DNA of 64,000 nucleotides from Sporosarcina sp. ANT_H38 (GCF_008369195.1 NZ_VOBC01000001.1:1240001-1304000); one strand, 5' to 3'. Shown: positions 47,473-55,495, numbered from the stretch's first letter. The notes: generated by a model from the letters alone, not told the origin. A program made the numbers and translations.

Positions 47473-47501
47473 ATTATATCGAACGATTGTTCTTATTGCA
47501 A
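47473..47501 (-). promoter_or_regulatory. LexA-box promoter of the UvrX operon
   Basis: On the minus strand TTGCAA (47496-47501) and TATAAT (47473-47478) are 17 nt apart. The spacer holds AGAACAATCGTTCG (47480-47493), matching the Bacillus SOS box CGAAC-N4-GTTCG at 9 of 10 fixed positions. LexA bound here would block RNA polymerase directly. Confidence 0.88.
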
Positions 47502-47554
47502 CTGGATAACGGAAATTATTAAACATTACCAATTAACCCTTGAAACGGTACATG

Positions 47555-48079
47555 TTAGATATTTGGGCAAATAAAAAAGACCGTCAATAGACGATCTACA
47601 GTTCCTAACACATCTGTATTTGGAGGTTCATAGCCCATCTGACGTGCCATAGCCATAACCTGCCCCTTGTGATGGAATTCATGAGTGATCGTATGCATTA
47701 GCAATTTACTTGGTGTCATTGAAATCGGCTCTCCTCCTTCTCTCCACGGAATCTGCCTTTGGATTGGTTCATCCATTTGGTGTTTCAGCACTTTAAATAC
47801 TTCATTTACATAAGAATCAACTTGTTCAAAGCGTACTTTTATTTCGTCCAATCCAAGTTCCAACAGGTCTTCCTTTGAAGTGAGTGGTTTCTTCGTTTTT
47901 AATAAAACAAATGAACCAAGCCAAGCATTATAACAGTCCGCTATATGGACCAGTGTGTCTCTAACACTTTGAAAACCAAATCCATTTTGACGAGTAAAAT
48001 CATCTGGATCCAGTTCACTACAAAAATCAAGTAGTACTCCCCGAGTCTGTCTGACCCATTCATATTCATTTTGATACAC
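47555..48079 (-). CDS. DinB-family protein
   Basis: 174 aa from GTG 48077-48079 (AAGGGG 8 nt upstream). Four-helix DinB/YfiT fold: LVHIADCYNAWLGSFVL contains the first metal histidine, and HTITHEFHHKGQVMAMARQMG the paired HxxxH motif. Members are metal-dependent thiol S-transferases or unknown. The name reflects damage induction in B. subtilis; no LexA box is seen here. Confidence 0.88.
   Translation of the reverse strand: MYQNEYEWVRQTRGVLLDFCSELDPDDFTRQNGFGFQSVRDTLVHIADCYNAWLGSFVLLKTKKPLTSKEDLLELGLDEIKVRFEQVDSYVNEVFKVLKHQMDEPIQRQIPWREGGEPISMTPSKLLMHTITHEFHHKGQVMAMARQMGYEPPNTDVLGTVDRLLTVFFICPNI
47578..47597 (-). terminator. Hairpin within the last codons of the DinB-family gene
   Basis: AGACCGTC-AATA-GACGATCT, same as at 38957; a T-run follows on the minus strand. 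The gene stop at 47555 lies just past it, so the C-terminal codons may come from the inserted hairpin. Confidence 0.5.
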
Positions 48080-48147
48080 TATATCCACCCCTTATAGATG
48101 TCACACTTAATGTGATCAACACCTTTATATTATTTATTTTGAATCAG

Positions 48148-48245
48148 ATTCCTTCTTCAACTAACCTGCCCCGTAAGTTCAATAAGAAAAAACTACACTT
48201 ACAGGCAGCCACTTGTTCAACTAAAGCACCCGTTAGTTGAATAAG
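48148..48245. repeat. Two copies of a small palindromic dispersed repeat
   Basis: TTCAACTAACCTGCCCCGTA...TTCAATAAG (48153-48184) and TTCAACTAAAGCACCCGTTA...GTTGAATAAG (48213-48244). Each has inverted AACTAA/TTAGTT ends around a C-rich centre. Further copies lie at 48528-48556 and 49113-49146, with weaker ones near 38130 and 39490. Confidence 0.65.
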
Positions 48246-48252
48246 TAATTCT

Positions 48253-48498
48253 TTAGTCAGAGGTAATGATTACATTTTCTGCAACTAGCTTCTGGTCTAT
48301 AGATTTTGGGTTCTCAACTAAATCAAAAGATACTTTTTGTCCTTGTTTAAGGTATCGGAATTCATCTGGAAACCTTTCTATATCTGGTAAAATTGAAATG
48401 AAATGCACAAAGACATGATTTCCATCTTCCCCATCAAGCATTATACGGCCATAACCTTTCTCTTCTTTAAACCACTTTACAATTCCTTCTCGTTTCAA
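48253..48498 (-). CDS. Cold-shock-domain protein
   Basis: 81 aa from a TTG (48496-48498) with AGGTGGG upstream. KREGIVKWFKEEKGYGRIML contains RNP1 (KGYGRI), and NHVFVHFISI is RNP2 (VFVHF), both needed for single-stranded nucleic acid binding. A C-terminal extension of about 10 residues over CspA-type proteins. Likely an RNA chaperone. Confidence 0.85.
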   Translation of the reverse strand: MKREGIVKWFKEEKGYGRIMLDGEDGNHVFVHFISILPDIERFPDEFRYLKQGQKVSFDLVENPKSIDQKLVAENVIITSD

Positions 48499-48527
48499 AT
48501 TAATTCGCCCACCTTCTATACTTTTGT

Positions 48528-48556
48528 TCAACTAAAGCACTCGTTAGTTGCATAAG
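48528..48556. repeat. Small palindromic dispersed repeat
   Basis: TTCAACTAAAGCACTCGTTA then GTTGCATAAG; third copy of the family seen at 48148-48245. Confidence 0.6.
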
Positions 48557-48602
48557 ACAACCTTTCGTTCGAGATTTTGAGTAACATATTTAATATTTTC
48601 TT

Positions 48603-49030
48603 TTAATCACCAAAAGCAAATATTATTTCTACTTCGCAAACTAATTTCCCATCAACAGTAGCTATACCTTTGCCTTTCCCAATAGGACCTTTTAATCGAG
48701 TGATTTCAACTTCAAGACGGAGTTGGTCTCCGGGTTTTACTTGCTGTTTAAAACGACAATTATCTATACCTGCTAATAGCCCTAATCGTCCTTGGTTTCC
48801 TTCTTTAGTTAACATCACAACTGCACTTACTTGAGCTAATGCTCCACAATTAATACACCTGGCATAACTGGGTAATTGGGAAAGTGCCCGTTAAAAAAAT
48901 CCTCATTTGCAGTCACATTTTTAATACCAATTGCTCTTTTTCCTTCTTCTAATTCCAAAATCTTATCCACTAAAAGAAATGGATAACGATGTCTAATTAT
49001 TCCCTTAATTCTTTGAGTATCTAAAATCAT
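48603..49030 (-). pseudogene. fabZ: 3-hydroxyacyl-ACP dehydratase gene, frameshifted
   Basis: ATG 49028-49030 with GGGGG upstream. The first frame gives the FabZ N-terminal half with the catalytic His ([17 protein letters not shown]), then a premature TAG. The second frame resumes [20 protein letters not shown] and [20 protein letters not shown] with the catalytic helix Glu replaced in register by one missing base at about 48838. Intact length would be about 142 aa. The catalytic Glu of FabZ lies at the junction (IVEALAQ). Presumably a dispensable second copy. Confidence 0.85.
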
Positions 49031-49112
49031 TATTGCCCCCCATAAAAATTCCATTAAAATCCTATTCACTAATTTTATCATCTGGTTTTAATAGTTGATA
49101 CTAAAAAAACCT

Positions 49113-49146
49113 TCTTCAACTAACCTGCCCCGTTAGTTAAAGAAGA
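49113..49146. repeat. Small palindromic dispersed repeat
   Basis: TTCAACTAACCTGCCCCGTT then AGTTAAAGAAG; a further copy of the family at 48148-48245. Confidence 0.6.
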
Positions 49147-49208
49147 ACAATGCTCTGTTCTTTATTCGTCTAAATTCATACGAACACCTCTTTACCTCGA
49201 CAAATAAA

Positions 49209-49243
49209 AAAGGCGACTACTCAAATTAAGAGTAGTCGCCTTT
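49209..49243. terminator. Bidirectional terminator hairpin
   Basis: AAAGGCGACTACTC and GAGTAGTCGCCTTT pair exactly around a 7-nt loop. A close relative with a few mismatches lies at about 49667-49698. Confidence 0.75.
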
Positions 49244-49310
49244 GGCTTTCAATAATTTGGCCAAAAAAAAGACCGTCTATAGACGATCTCCTGTTGTTCA
49301 ACTAATTCCC

Positions 49311-49544
49311 TTAATTATTTGAGGTCTTAAATTTGAATATGTATCTGCTGATAAGCTTTATTATTAGAATAACAACGAACAACAAAGCCAAAGCGCTAAA
49401 GAGAATTCCTACCCCAGTCCAACCCCCTTTTTCAAAAACACTTGCAACACTTTTAAAATCAAAAATAAGTTTAATTCCTAATGCTATTACAAAAAAGTAA
49501 TGGTATAAATTGCTGTTTCTTTTAAGAGTTTCAAGAATATTCAT
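49311..49544 (-). CDS. Small membrane protein
   Basis: 77 aa from the ATG at 49542-49544; the frame continues upstream, so the start is uncertain. Two hydrophobic segments (YHYFFVIALGIKLIF and GVGILFSALALLFVVILIIK) with a basic C terminus. No family recognised. Confidence 0.5.
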   Translation of the reverse strand: MNILETLKRNSNLYHYFFVIALGIKLIFDFKSVASVFEKGGWTGVGILFSALALLFVVILIIKLISRYIFKFKTSNN

Positions 49545-49746
49545 CCCCTTATTAAAAAATAGTTTTCCTGTCGCCGATTTCACAGCACAATTAAATAGAA
49601 TCCTGCTCAGTATTCTATTATACTCCTCTATTAATACTAACTCCTCATATATTCGACAAACAAAAAAAGGCAACCGCTCAAATAAGAGTAGTCGCCTTTT
49701 CCTAGGCGTATTAGATGCCCTTCATGCCTTTATTATATCATAAGCC

Positions 49747-49944
49747 TTACTTATTTACCGCAACAGTATATTTAACCGCTAACCCCAATACATCCGCATC
49801 TGTGAGCGTGTTATTTCCTAGTTTGTCTGCCCATGATACATGAGCTCCTGCTTTATTAGCTGCAGCTACGATGATTTGACGATGTGCTTCGCTTGCTAAA
49901 GACGTTTCCGTTTCCAATTTCAAAGCTGGACTTGAAAATTTCAA
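49747..49944 (-). CDS. Hypothetical 65-aa protein
   Basis: TTG start at 49942-49944 preferred because AAAGGAGG lies 8 nt upstream. MKFSSPALKLETETSLASEA and ADKLGNNTLTDADVLGLAVK suggest a small helical protein. No family recognised. Confidence 0.55.
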   Translation of the reverse strand: MKFSSPALKLETETSLASEAHRQIIVAAANKAGAHVSWADKLGNNTLTDADVLGLAVKYTVAVNK

Positions 49945-50056
49945 TTCCTCATCCTCCTTTTTTGTGTTATTAACTACCGTTGCCACCCTACTTCTATATA
50001 GCGTGAATGATCCGACATCGAATTTCGGGCGACTCCTACAATTTTATTGTTTAACG

Positions 50057-50117
50057 ATAAATATTCATTGATTATTAATGAATATTTATTGACAAATAAC
50101 TATTTGCAGATTATGAT
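50057..50117 (+). promoter_or_regulatory. Promoter with overlapping palindromic operators
   Basis: TTGACA (50089-50094), 17-nt spacer, TATGAT (50112-50117). A perfect 13-bp inverted repeat (ATAAATATTCATT, 50057-50069, with 50077-50089) touches the -35, and CAAATAACTATTTG fills the spacer. Likely autoregulation by the XRE protein of this operon. Confidence 0.8.
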
Positions 50118-50151
50118 GTTGTTAGTTAGCTAGTTAAAAGGAGGTATTTTT

Positions 50152-50631
50152 ATGAAACATAAACAATTATCAGTATGGTTAAAAATGATAATTGTTTTTT
50201 GCGGAATTTTTGGCTTGTTGTTCTGTATTTATATTGGTCCTAAAACCGGGAGTGCATTCTTAGAGGATTCAGAAAGTCTGAAGGCGTTATATAATCCATT
50301 AATTATAATCATATGGATTACTGGGATTCCATTTTTCACTGCTTTAGTTTTAGGGTGGCAGATATGTTCTGATATTGGCGCTGATCAAGCCTTCACCGTA
50401 AAAAATGCGGATAGATTGAAGAGAATAAGTGCTTTATCAATGATTGAGTGTATTTTGTATGTTATTGCATTCTTCTATCCTTTCGCAGTCGGAAGTGACC
50501 ATACTATTGTTTTAGTTGTTGTTTTACTGGTTCTACTTTTCGCAGTCGTTATTTCAGTATTTACTTCCATGCTTTCTTACTTATTTAGAAAAGCTAGTGA
50601 GATAAAGCAGGATAACGATCTAACAATTTGA
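50152..50631 (+). CDS. DUF2975 membrane protein
   Basis: 159 aa with four membrane helices and GGAGG upstream. The DQAFTVKNADRLKRISAL cytoplasmic loop between helices 2 and 3 is typical of DUF2975. Paired, as in B. subtilis yoaS-yozG, with a small XRE regulator just downstream. Role unknown; the pair is thought to form a membrane-linked regulatory unit. Confidence 0.88.
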   Translation: MKHKQLSVWLKMIIVFCGIFGLLFCIYIGPKTGSAFLEDSESLKALYNPLIIIIWITGIPFFTALVLGWQICSDIGADQAFTVKNADRLKRISALSMIECILYVIAFFYPFAVGSDHTIVLVVVLLVLLFAVVISVFTSMLSYLFRKASEIKQDNDLTI

Positions 50632-50642
50632 GGTGTTCAATT

Positions 50643-50855
50643 ATGACTATCATAGTAAACCTTGATGTGATGCTCGCAAAAAGAAAAATGAGTGTTACAG
50701 AATTATCTAAGAAACTAGAAATTACAATGGCAAACGTCTCGATATTAAAAAATGGAAAAGCAAAAGCAGTTAAATTTTCGACTCTAGAAAAAATATGTGA
50801 AGTTTTAGACTGTCAACCAGGTGACATTCTAGAATATAAAAAAATCGAATCCTGA
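50643..50855 (+). CDS. Cro/C1-type HTH regulator (YozG-like)
   Basis: 70 aa from ATG 50643 (GAGGTG upstream). MTIIVNLDVMLAKRKMSVTE, then LSKKLEITMANVSILKNGKA is the helix-turn-helix, and CEVLDCQPGDILEY the signature end. Translated 11 nt after the DUF2975 gene; probable repressor of its own operon through the palindromes at 50057-50089. Confidence 0.92.
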   Translation: MTIIVNLDVMLAKRKMSVTELSKKLEITMANVSILKNGKAKAVKFSTLEKICEVLDCQPGDILEYKKIES

Positions 50856-50880
50856 TTATCTGAATAAAGGAGAATGTATA

Positions 50881-51096
50881 ATGAAAAATAAATACTTTTT
50901 AGCTTCTATTCCAATGTTTTTAGGGGTTGCCTGTCTAATTATCTATAGCATTATCGGTACAAAATTTGCACCAGATGGCACGTTGATAGAACCTTTCTTC
51001 TTGATTCCAATAAGTTATCTATTATTTTTTAGTGGCATTATCTCATTATTGTTTGTAGCTATTATTTCTATGATCAAAAAAAGCAAAAACATTTGA
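50881..51096 (+). CDS. DUF3955-like membrane protein
   Basis: 71 aa with two hydrophobic helices (YFLASIPMFLGVACLIIYSI and FFLIPISYLLFFSGIISLLF) separated by a GTKFAPDGTLIEP loop, the layout of DUF3955. AAGGAG upstream. Third gene of the operon; terminator follows. Confidence 0.75.
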   Translation: MKNKYFLASIPMFLGVACLIIYSIIGTKFAPDGTLIEPFFLIPISYLLFFSGIISLLFVAIISMIKKSKNI

Positions 51097-51126
51097 TTAA
51101 TTAGTTAGGACTACTCAAAACCAAAC

Positions 51127-51172
51127 AAAAAAGCGGCCACCCACAATATAATCTGTGGAGGACCGCTTTTTT
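51127..51172. terminator. Bidirectional terminator
   Basis: AAAAAAGCGG and CCGCTTTTTT bound a longer imperfect stem (CCACA/TGTGG inside). It separates the DUF2975 operon from the converging prophage lysis genes. Confidence 0.85.
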
Positions 51173-51185
51173 ACTTTAGTCTTAT

Positions 51186-51880
51186 TTATTTCTTACGCTG
51201 ATCAACAATAACTTTAAGCGCAAGCGCATCATCCAATGATAATTTGTCTGCCTTGAAGTCTGTCAGCCATTTGTCAGCGATTGTACCGTCTTTAATGGCG
51301 TTAGATAAAAACTGCTCATAAGCCGCTTTTAGTGTTGTCGAACTTGGTTTGAACATTCGTATTCCCTCCTCTTTTGGTGGTGTGGGGTTATTAAGTTCGG
51401 CCAACCGTTTAGTGACCCTATTTTTAACTGATTGAGTACGTCCTTCGTCAATGATCCTATGCGGACAGTGCTTTCCACTCCAATCACGATGCCATTTCAC
51501 ACGATCGATTCCCCAGCCATATTGATTGAGTATATGAGCCACATATTCAACAGTATTTTCTTCTGCAGATACATATTTAGGACCTCCTGATTTCGAATAA
51601 CAGATTTCGATTCCGATGGATGCCCGATTACCTTTACCCAGACCATCCCCCGCATGAAAAGCGTTACGTGTAAAAGGGATTGCTTGTACAGCTTTTTGTC
51701 ATCGATAGCTACATGGTAACTTACCGGATTTGTATTACGGGTCATATAAGCAATCTCATTAGCTGCTGTAGCATCATTGTAAGAATTGTGGATGGTGATA
51801 TATTCCGGAATCATGGGATATGGTGCTTTGAGTGGATAGAGAGTTGCCGGAATAAAGCTGTTGATTATTGTGTATGCCAT
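51186..51880 (-). pseudogene. Prophage N-acetylmuramoyl-L-alanine amidase, frameshifted
   Basis: The first frame reads IPEYITIHNSYNDATAANEI (zinc His), then SYHVAIDDKK and leaves the family at about 51700. The other frame resumes VQAIPFTRNAFHAGDGLGKG, SIGIEICYSKSGG and VKWHRDWSGKHCPHRI (second zinc His and Cys). One extra A in the A5 tract joins them. Intact it is a CwlA-like endolysin of about 230 aa. The start overlaps the holin stop. MFKPSSTTLKAAYEQFLSNA has its own GGAGG and could be made alone. Confidence 0.82.
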
Positions 51881-52401
51881 TATTTCTCACCTTCGTTAGA
51901 CTTTTCAATTTGAATATCAATCAACTCATCCACTTTTGCACTAATGCGATTGTCGATTTTAGCGACATTTAATTGATGGTCCACCTTCGAACCAATCAGC
52001 TCCTCGCGTATTTCCTCTGAAAATGATTGATTGCTTGATTCGATGACCTTTAATTTCTGAGCCAACCAATCAGGCACTAATACACCTAGTTCTGCCATGT
52101 TTTCCGTGATAGATAAAGCTTCATTGGCTATATAAAAAATAACGGCCGCATATGTTATCGCCACGCCCATGCCAAGTATTTGGTCAACAATGTTAGCCAT
52201 GATGATCACAACGAGAACTAACATCTTTCTCGCATATCCAAACAAACTTTTACGACTCCATAGATTTCCGTTTTTTGCAGCCTTGAAGATACCTGTAATA
52301 ATATCGAGTAGCATAAGCAATAACAGTAAATGTAGAAACTTAACGCCCCCGAATAAATACATGTGTACGATATCTAGTTGTTCCAAATTAAACCCTCCCA
52401 T
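51880..52401 (-). CDS. Phage holin (holin_4 / lysis holin family)
   Basis: 173 aa; AAGGAG upstream. YLFGGVKFLHLLLLLMLLDI, ITGIFKAAKNGNLWSRKSLF (conserved DI.TG...A...G.L.S....GY.RK) and two further helices are typical. The C-terminal half is a charged cytoplasmic tail longer than usual. Forms the membrane lesion that releases the amidase at lysis. Confidence 0.9.
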   Translation of the reverse strand: MGGFNLEQLDIVHMYLFGGVKFLHLLLLLMLLDIITGIFKAAKNGNLWSRKSLFGYARKMLVLVVIIMANIVDQILGMGVAITYAAVIFYIANEALSITENMAELGVLVPDWLAQKLKVIESSNQSFSEEIREELIGSKVDHQLNVAKIDNRISAKVDELIDIQIEKSNEGEK

Positions 52402-52468
52402 TATTTTTCACTCCTTATTTTTTGGTAAACAAAAAGAACGCCCTGGTGTGGACGTTCAATCGTAGCAA

Positions 52469-52828
52469 TTATTCAATACCCAACCTTTGCTTAACTGTTT
52501 GGATTGCATAATCCTTTAGTAAGCCAAAAGGTATGCTACCTAATTCTAACCCTTTTTCTTTAATTCCTTCTTTTGTTTTATTCCACATAGTATCATCTGA
52601 TATCGCATCCAAATAATCATTTCCTGACCAAGTTAATTTCGGAACTCCGTATAGTACGATACGTTCAAATGTATTTGCTTCACGATAGGTAATCAGACCA
52701 GCATCCTTCATGATTTCTAAATGATAGAAATGTTCAAGGTCTTCTTCATTCCTAAAGAATGATTGCTTTCCTGTTCCTTTAGATAAATCAATTAATATCT
52801 GTCTCACTTTTTCCATGTCACGCTTCAT
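52469..52828 (-). CDS. DUF2513 protein
   Basis: 119 aa. MKRDMEKVRQILIDLSKGTG, YHLEIMKDAGLITYREANTF and LTWSGNDYLDAISDDTMWNK are the DUF2513 pattern (MKRDMDL.R.IL..IE..., HL.LL.EAGLI, RLTW.GHDFLD..R). A winged-helix-like phage or host protein, probably regulatory. Confidence 0.85.
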   Translation of the reverse strand: MKRDMEKVRQILIDLSKGTGKQSFFRNEEDLEHFYHLEIMKDAGLITYREANTFERIVLYGVPKLTWSGNDYLDAISDDTMWNKTKEGIKEKGLELGSIPFGLLKDYAIQTVKQRLGIE

Positions 52829-52951
52829 TATTTTCCATCCCCTCTCATCTCACCATTCGACATAAAAGGAAGGAATCCTTCAATTCCTACTACTAAGCAG
52901 TTTGTTCCGAATGTGCAACAAGCAAAACCAGTTTTAAGCAGACTTCGTATT

Positions 52952-53374
52952 TTATTTCTTAGCCGCTTTAATAATATTTGGTCCAAATTTAACGGCACCA
53001 CCAACTAAAGCCGTTAGTGCTACCACCATTAAACCGCCAATGAATTTTTTATTGCTTTCATCTTGTTCACGTGCATTCACAGCATGTTTGTCCATTCTAT
53101 CGTAAATATTTTCTCTCTGTTCTTGAGTAAGGTCCTCTCTTTTCAATTCATCTTGATAGACCAATATGATCTGCTTTAAAACTTCAAATACATTTTGTGA
53201 TGAACTAAAGGACAAATCTGTTACCTTCAAAAACATATCTTTAATATTTGGAGCAAGTTGCATAAGTTTCTTAATATCTTCTAACGAAAGGTCAATTTCT
53301 TCTTTTTCTAATAGTTCAGATGCTTTTTCCACTAAGGATTTTTCTTGTTTTTCTTTCTTGTTTTTTTCACTCAT
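52952..53374 (-). CDS. Hypothetical prophage protein, coiled coil plus one membrane helix
   Basis: 140 aa with GGGGGG upstream of the ATG. Highly charged helical N-terminal 110 residues (SLEDIKKLMQLAPNIKDMFL, DELKREDLTQEQRENIYDRM), then a C-terminal hydrophobic segment (FIGGLMVVALTALVGGAVKF). Could be a tail-anchored lysogenic-conversion product. Confidence 0.65.
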   Translation of the reverse strand: MSEKNKKEKQEKSLVEKASELLEKEEIDLSLEDIKKLMQLAPNIKDMFLKVTDLSFSSSQNVFEVLKQIILVYQDELKREDLTQEQRENIYDRMDKHAVNAREQDESNKKFIGGLMVVALTALVGGAVKFGPNIIKAAKK

Positions 53375-53630
53375 ATAATACCCCCCACAATTAATAATAA
53401 TGAAATCATCCCAATTCTATTGTCGGGTAATATGGAATATTAGTAAAGTTAATGTTTCATATTATGTTCAAACCCGGTAATTACACCAATTTCACCCACT
53501 ATCCATCTCTCCAATTACATCACTCCTTATTTTCAGGCAAAGAATAAGAACGCCCGTGATTGGACGTTCTTAACTGCATTTATTCAATTGTAACCAAATC
53601 ATATCGTATTAGTCATGAAGTACTTTATCG

Positions 53631-53768
53631 TCAAGAACCTACATCATTCTCCCCGCCGTCCTCTAACAATGGATCCTCCACTTCAATTTTATCCGCGTCA
53701 TTCTCTTCTCCACAACCACTTAATAGTAATAATACCGCCAATGACCAGGCTAAATATTTTCCCTTCAT
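53631..53768 (-). CDS. 45-aa prophage lipoprotein
   Basis: GGAGGT lies upstream of the ATG at 53766-53768. MKGKYLAWSLAVLLLLSGCG is a clear lipoprotein signal (LSGC); the mature 27 residues are acidic (DADKIEVEDPLLEDGGEND). Same length and plan as the chromosomal lipoprotein at 2833-2970 but without sequence match after the Cys. A superinfection-exclusion lipoprotein is a possibility by analogy only. Confidence 0.8.
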   Translation of the reverse strand: MKGKYLAWSLAVLLLLSGCGEENDADKIEVEDPLLEDGGENDVGS

Positions 53769-53889
53769 TAATAGTACCTCCAATGATTTATATTACCTAC
53801 AGTTATTATCATCTCTCAAGAATAGTAATTTATTCATTGTATTTATTGCCATAAATAGAATTACATCGCTCTGATTATAGGTAAAGAAA

Positions 53890-53915
53890 AAGAACGCTCC
53901 ATTTAGAACGTTCTT
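53890..53915 (-). terminator. Terminator of the prophage tail operon
   Basis: On the minus strand AAGAACG and CGTTCTT pair, followed by TTTTCTTT. Similar ACGTTC hairpins lie at about 52431-52457 and 53549-53572. Confidence 0.65.
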
Positions 53916-53974
53916 GGTCATCAATATTTTTTCTACATCGGTGGTAAAACAAAATCATATGTTATTTTCATCGT

Positions 53975-55108
53975 TTATTTAACAAGGCAGCATCGCGCGG
54001 AATAATTCCCATATGAATCGGAAGGTAGATTACTCACATCCAAGCTGAAAGTACCCGCACCTGATTCAGATGAATGACTCCCACCGAAAGAAGGCAAAAG
54101 ACCAGCAAACAAACTGCAGTAATCACCATAGTGATTAGTTTCCAAGTCGGTAACAGTTTTTGCAATGAATCCTGTTTCTGTGCCACCTTGTACGTCCGAT
54201 AGATATCCTCCGATATCATCGGTGACGCCCTGCCCGTAGTTCTCATAACCTGCACCAGTATCATTAAATCCGTTATCACCTATCAAGATATTTCTGCTTT
54301 CGCCGCAAAATAAACCATCAATAAATTGGTAAAGGTTGCCCCAAAAATCTTCAATTCCAAACAATTTCATCTGAAGCTTTCCTGTCATTTCTCCGTATAC
54401 CATACCCTTGGCGTCAGTACCACCAGTAACGACTTTTTTTGCATTTCCGTCTACATACCCACGACCAATAGCACTCTGCGAATCTCTACTTTTCGTAGCG
54501 ATTAGATTCATAATTTGAACCATCAAAAGTGGGTAGTACGGAAATTGACTGTACCCTTCGCCATTCGCTTGCGCCTGCGCCCTAAACGCTCCAATTGTCT
54601 GAACAGCGGTCGCTATTTTACCACTTAATGAGCGTAATTTTCCGCCCTCGCTAAAACCCATATACGAACCAATATATACATATTCTTTTTCAACACCTGA
54701 TTTTGTATGAGCCAAGCACTTGAAGCCGTCAACGGGAGCTGTTGCGATCTTAACGAATAAATCAGTCCCGACTCTTTCGAACTTCCACCACAGTTTAGAA
54801 AAGCGGCTAAATACATCACCATCTGCACCAGTGAGCACGGATGCGGAACCGTCTTTCTTTTTTATGAAATCATTCGGATTTAATTCATATTGCTCGACTC
54901 CATCTTTAACGACGACTGGCACATTTTCGGTAAATGGATATTTATCAGCCCAGCTACCCCAATTTGCAACGCCGTCGACGACTCGCAGTGGAGTGAATCC
55001 TATTGCGTCATCTGTGTATGTGACTGCGGTTTCGGGATCACTGTTTAGCGTATCTATTTTTACGCCGAAAATAAGGACGTCTTCGACGGGTTCGGATTTT
55101 ACATTCAC
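53975..55108 (-). CDS. Phage tail-tip protein with C-type-lectin-like C terminus
   Basis: 377 aa; GTG start overlaps the stop of the preceding small gene. After an N-terminal domain, the second half has QMKLFGIEDFWGNLYQFIDG, like the FGE/C-lectin motif (GL.D..GNV.EW..G), and ends SLFAGLLPSFGGSH...SDSYGNYSARCCLV, the closing strands of that fold. Many phage receptor-binding tips and diversity-generating targets use this fold. Last structural gene of the tail operon; likely host-receptor binding. Confidence 0.7.
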   Translation of the reverse strand: MNVKSEPVEDVLIFGVKIDTLNSDPETAVTYTDDAIGFTPLRVVDGVANWGSWADKYPFTENVPVVVKDGVEQYELNPNDFIKKKDGSASVLTGADGDVFSRFSKLWWKFERVGTDLFVKIATAPVDGFKCLAHTKSGVEKEYVYIGSYMGFSEGGKLRSLSGKIATAVQTIGAFRAQAQANGEGYSQFPYYPLLMVQIMNLIATKSRDSQSAIGRGYVDGNAKKVVTGGTDAKGMVYGEMTGKLQMKLFGIEDFWGNLYQFIDGLFCGESRNILIGDNGFNDTGAGYENYGQGVTDDIGGYLSDVQGGTETGFIAKTVTDLETNHYGDYCSLFAGLLPSFGGSHSSESGAGTFSLDVSNLPSDSYGNYSARCCLVK

Positions 55109-55242
55109 CAATTCCCTTTGTAAAGAAATTGGAATACACCGTCCAACACGCGCATGCCGTGTACCTCACCATTCTCAATCGTTGATACCTCATGAGTGCC
55201 ACTTCCACCACCGCTACCTTTTCCGATATTAAAGTACCCCAT
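55105..55242 (-). CDS. Small prophage tail-region protein
   Basis: 45 aa, beginning MGYFNIGKGSGGGSGTHEVS and ending VFQFLYKGNW. GAGGTGATG places a ribosome site just upstream. The stop overlaps the next GTG start (GTGA). Gly-rich collar-like peptide; the start resembles small tail-fibre connectors. Confidence 0.65.
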   Translation of the reverse strand: MGYFNIGKGSGGGSGTHEVSTIENGEVHGMRVLDGVFQFLYKGNW

Positions 55243-55246
55243 TACA

Positions 55247-55495
55247 TCACCTCATCCCATCTATTTGAACAAGCGTTTCTTTATCGGAAATCACATGTAC
55301 ATTTTTTATCAATCTATCGGAGAAATTAAATGTGCGTCCCATATTAGGTGGGATTAATAACGATTCGACTGTAGCTGTTTCGTCAAAATTCACGAATATA
55401 TCAGCGGGACCTACGTTTAATATTGTCGTATTATATGAGTTGATTTTCACGATTTCTTCCAAATTAGCGGTTAGTGTTTCTCTAAAAATATTCAT
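55247..55495 (-). CDS. Prophage tail-associated hypothetical protein
   Basis: 82 aa beta-rich protein (NSYNTTILNVGPADIFVNFD, LLIPPNMGRTFNFSDRLIKN) with the look of a small tail or virion protein. In line with tail genes and followed after 4 nt by the next small gene. Confidence 0.65.
   Translation of the reverse strand: MNIFRETLTANLEEIVKINSYNTTILNVGPADIFVNFDETATVESLLIPPNMGRTFNFSDRLIKNVHVISDKETLVQIDGMR

Noticed and set aside
48148-49146. CRISPR array
   Set aside because: The repeats are irregularly spaced, palindromic, diverged and interrupted by genes; no cas genes.
53975-54100. Diversity-generating retroelement
   Set aside because: The lectin-like tail end is suggestive, but no reverse transcriptase or template repeat was found in the window.
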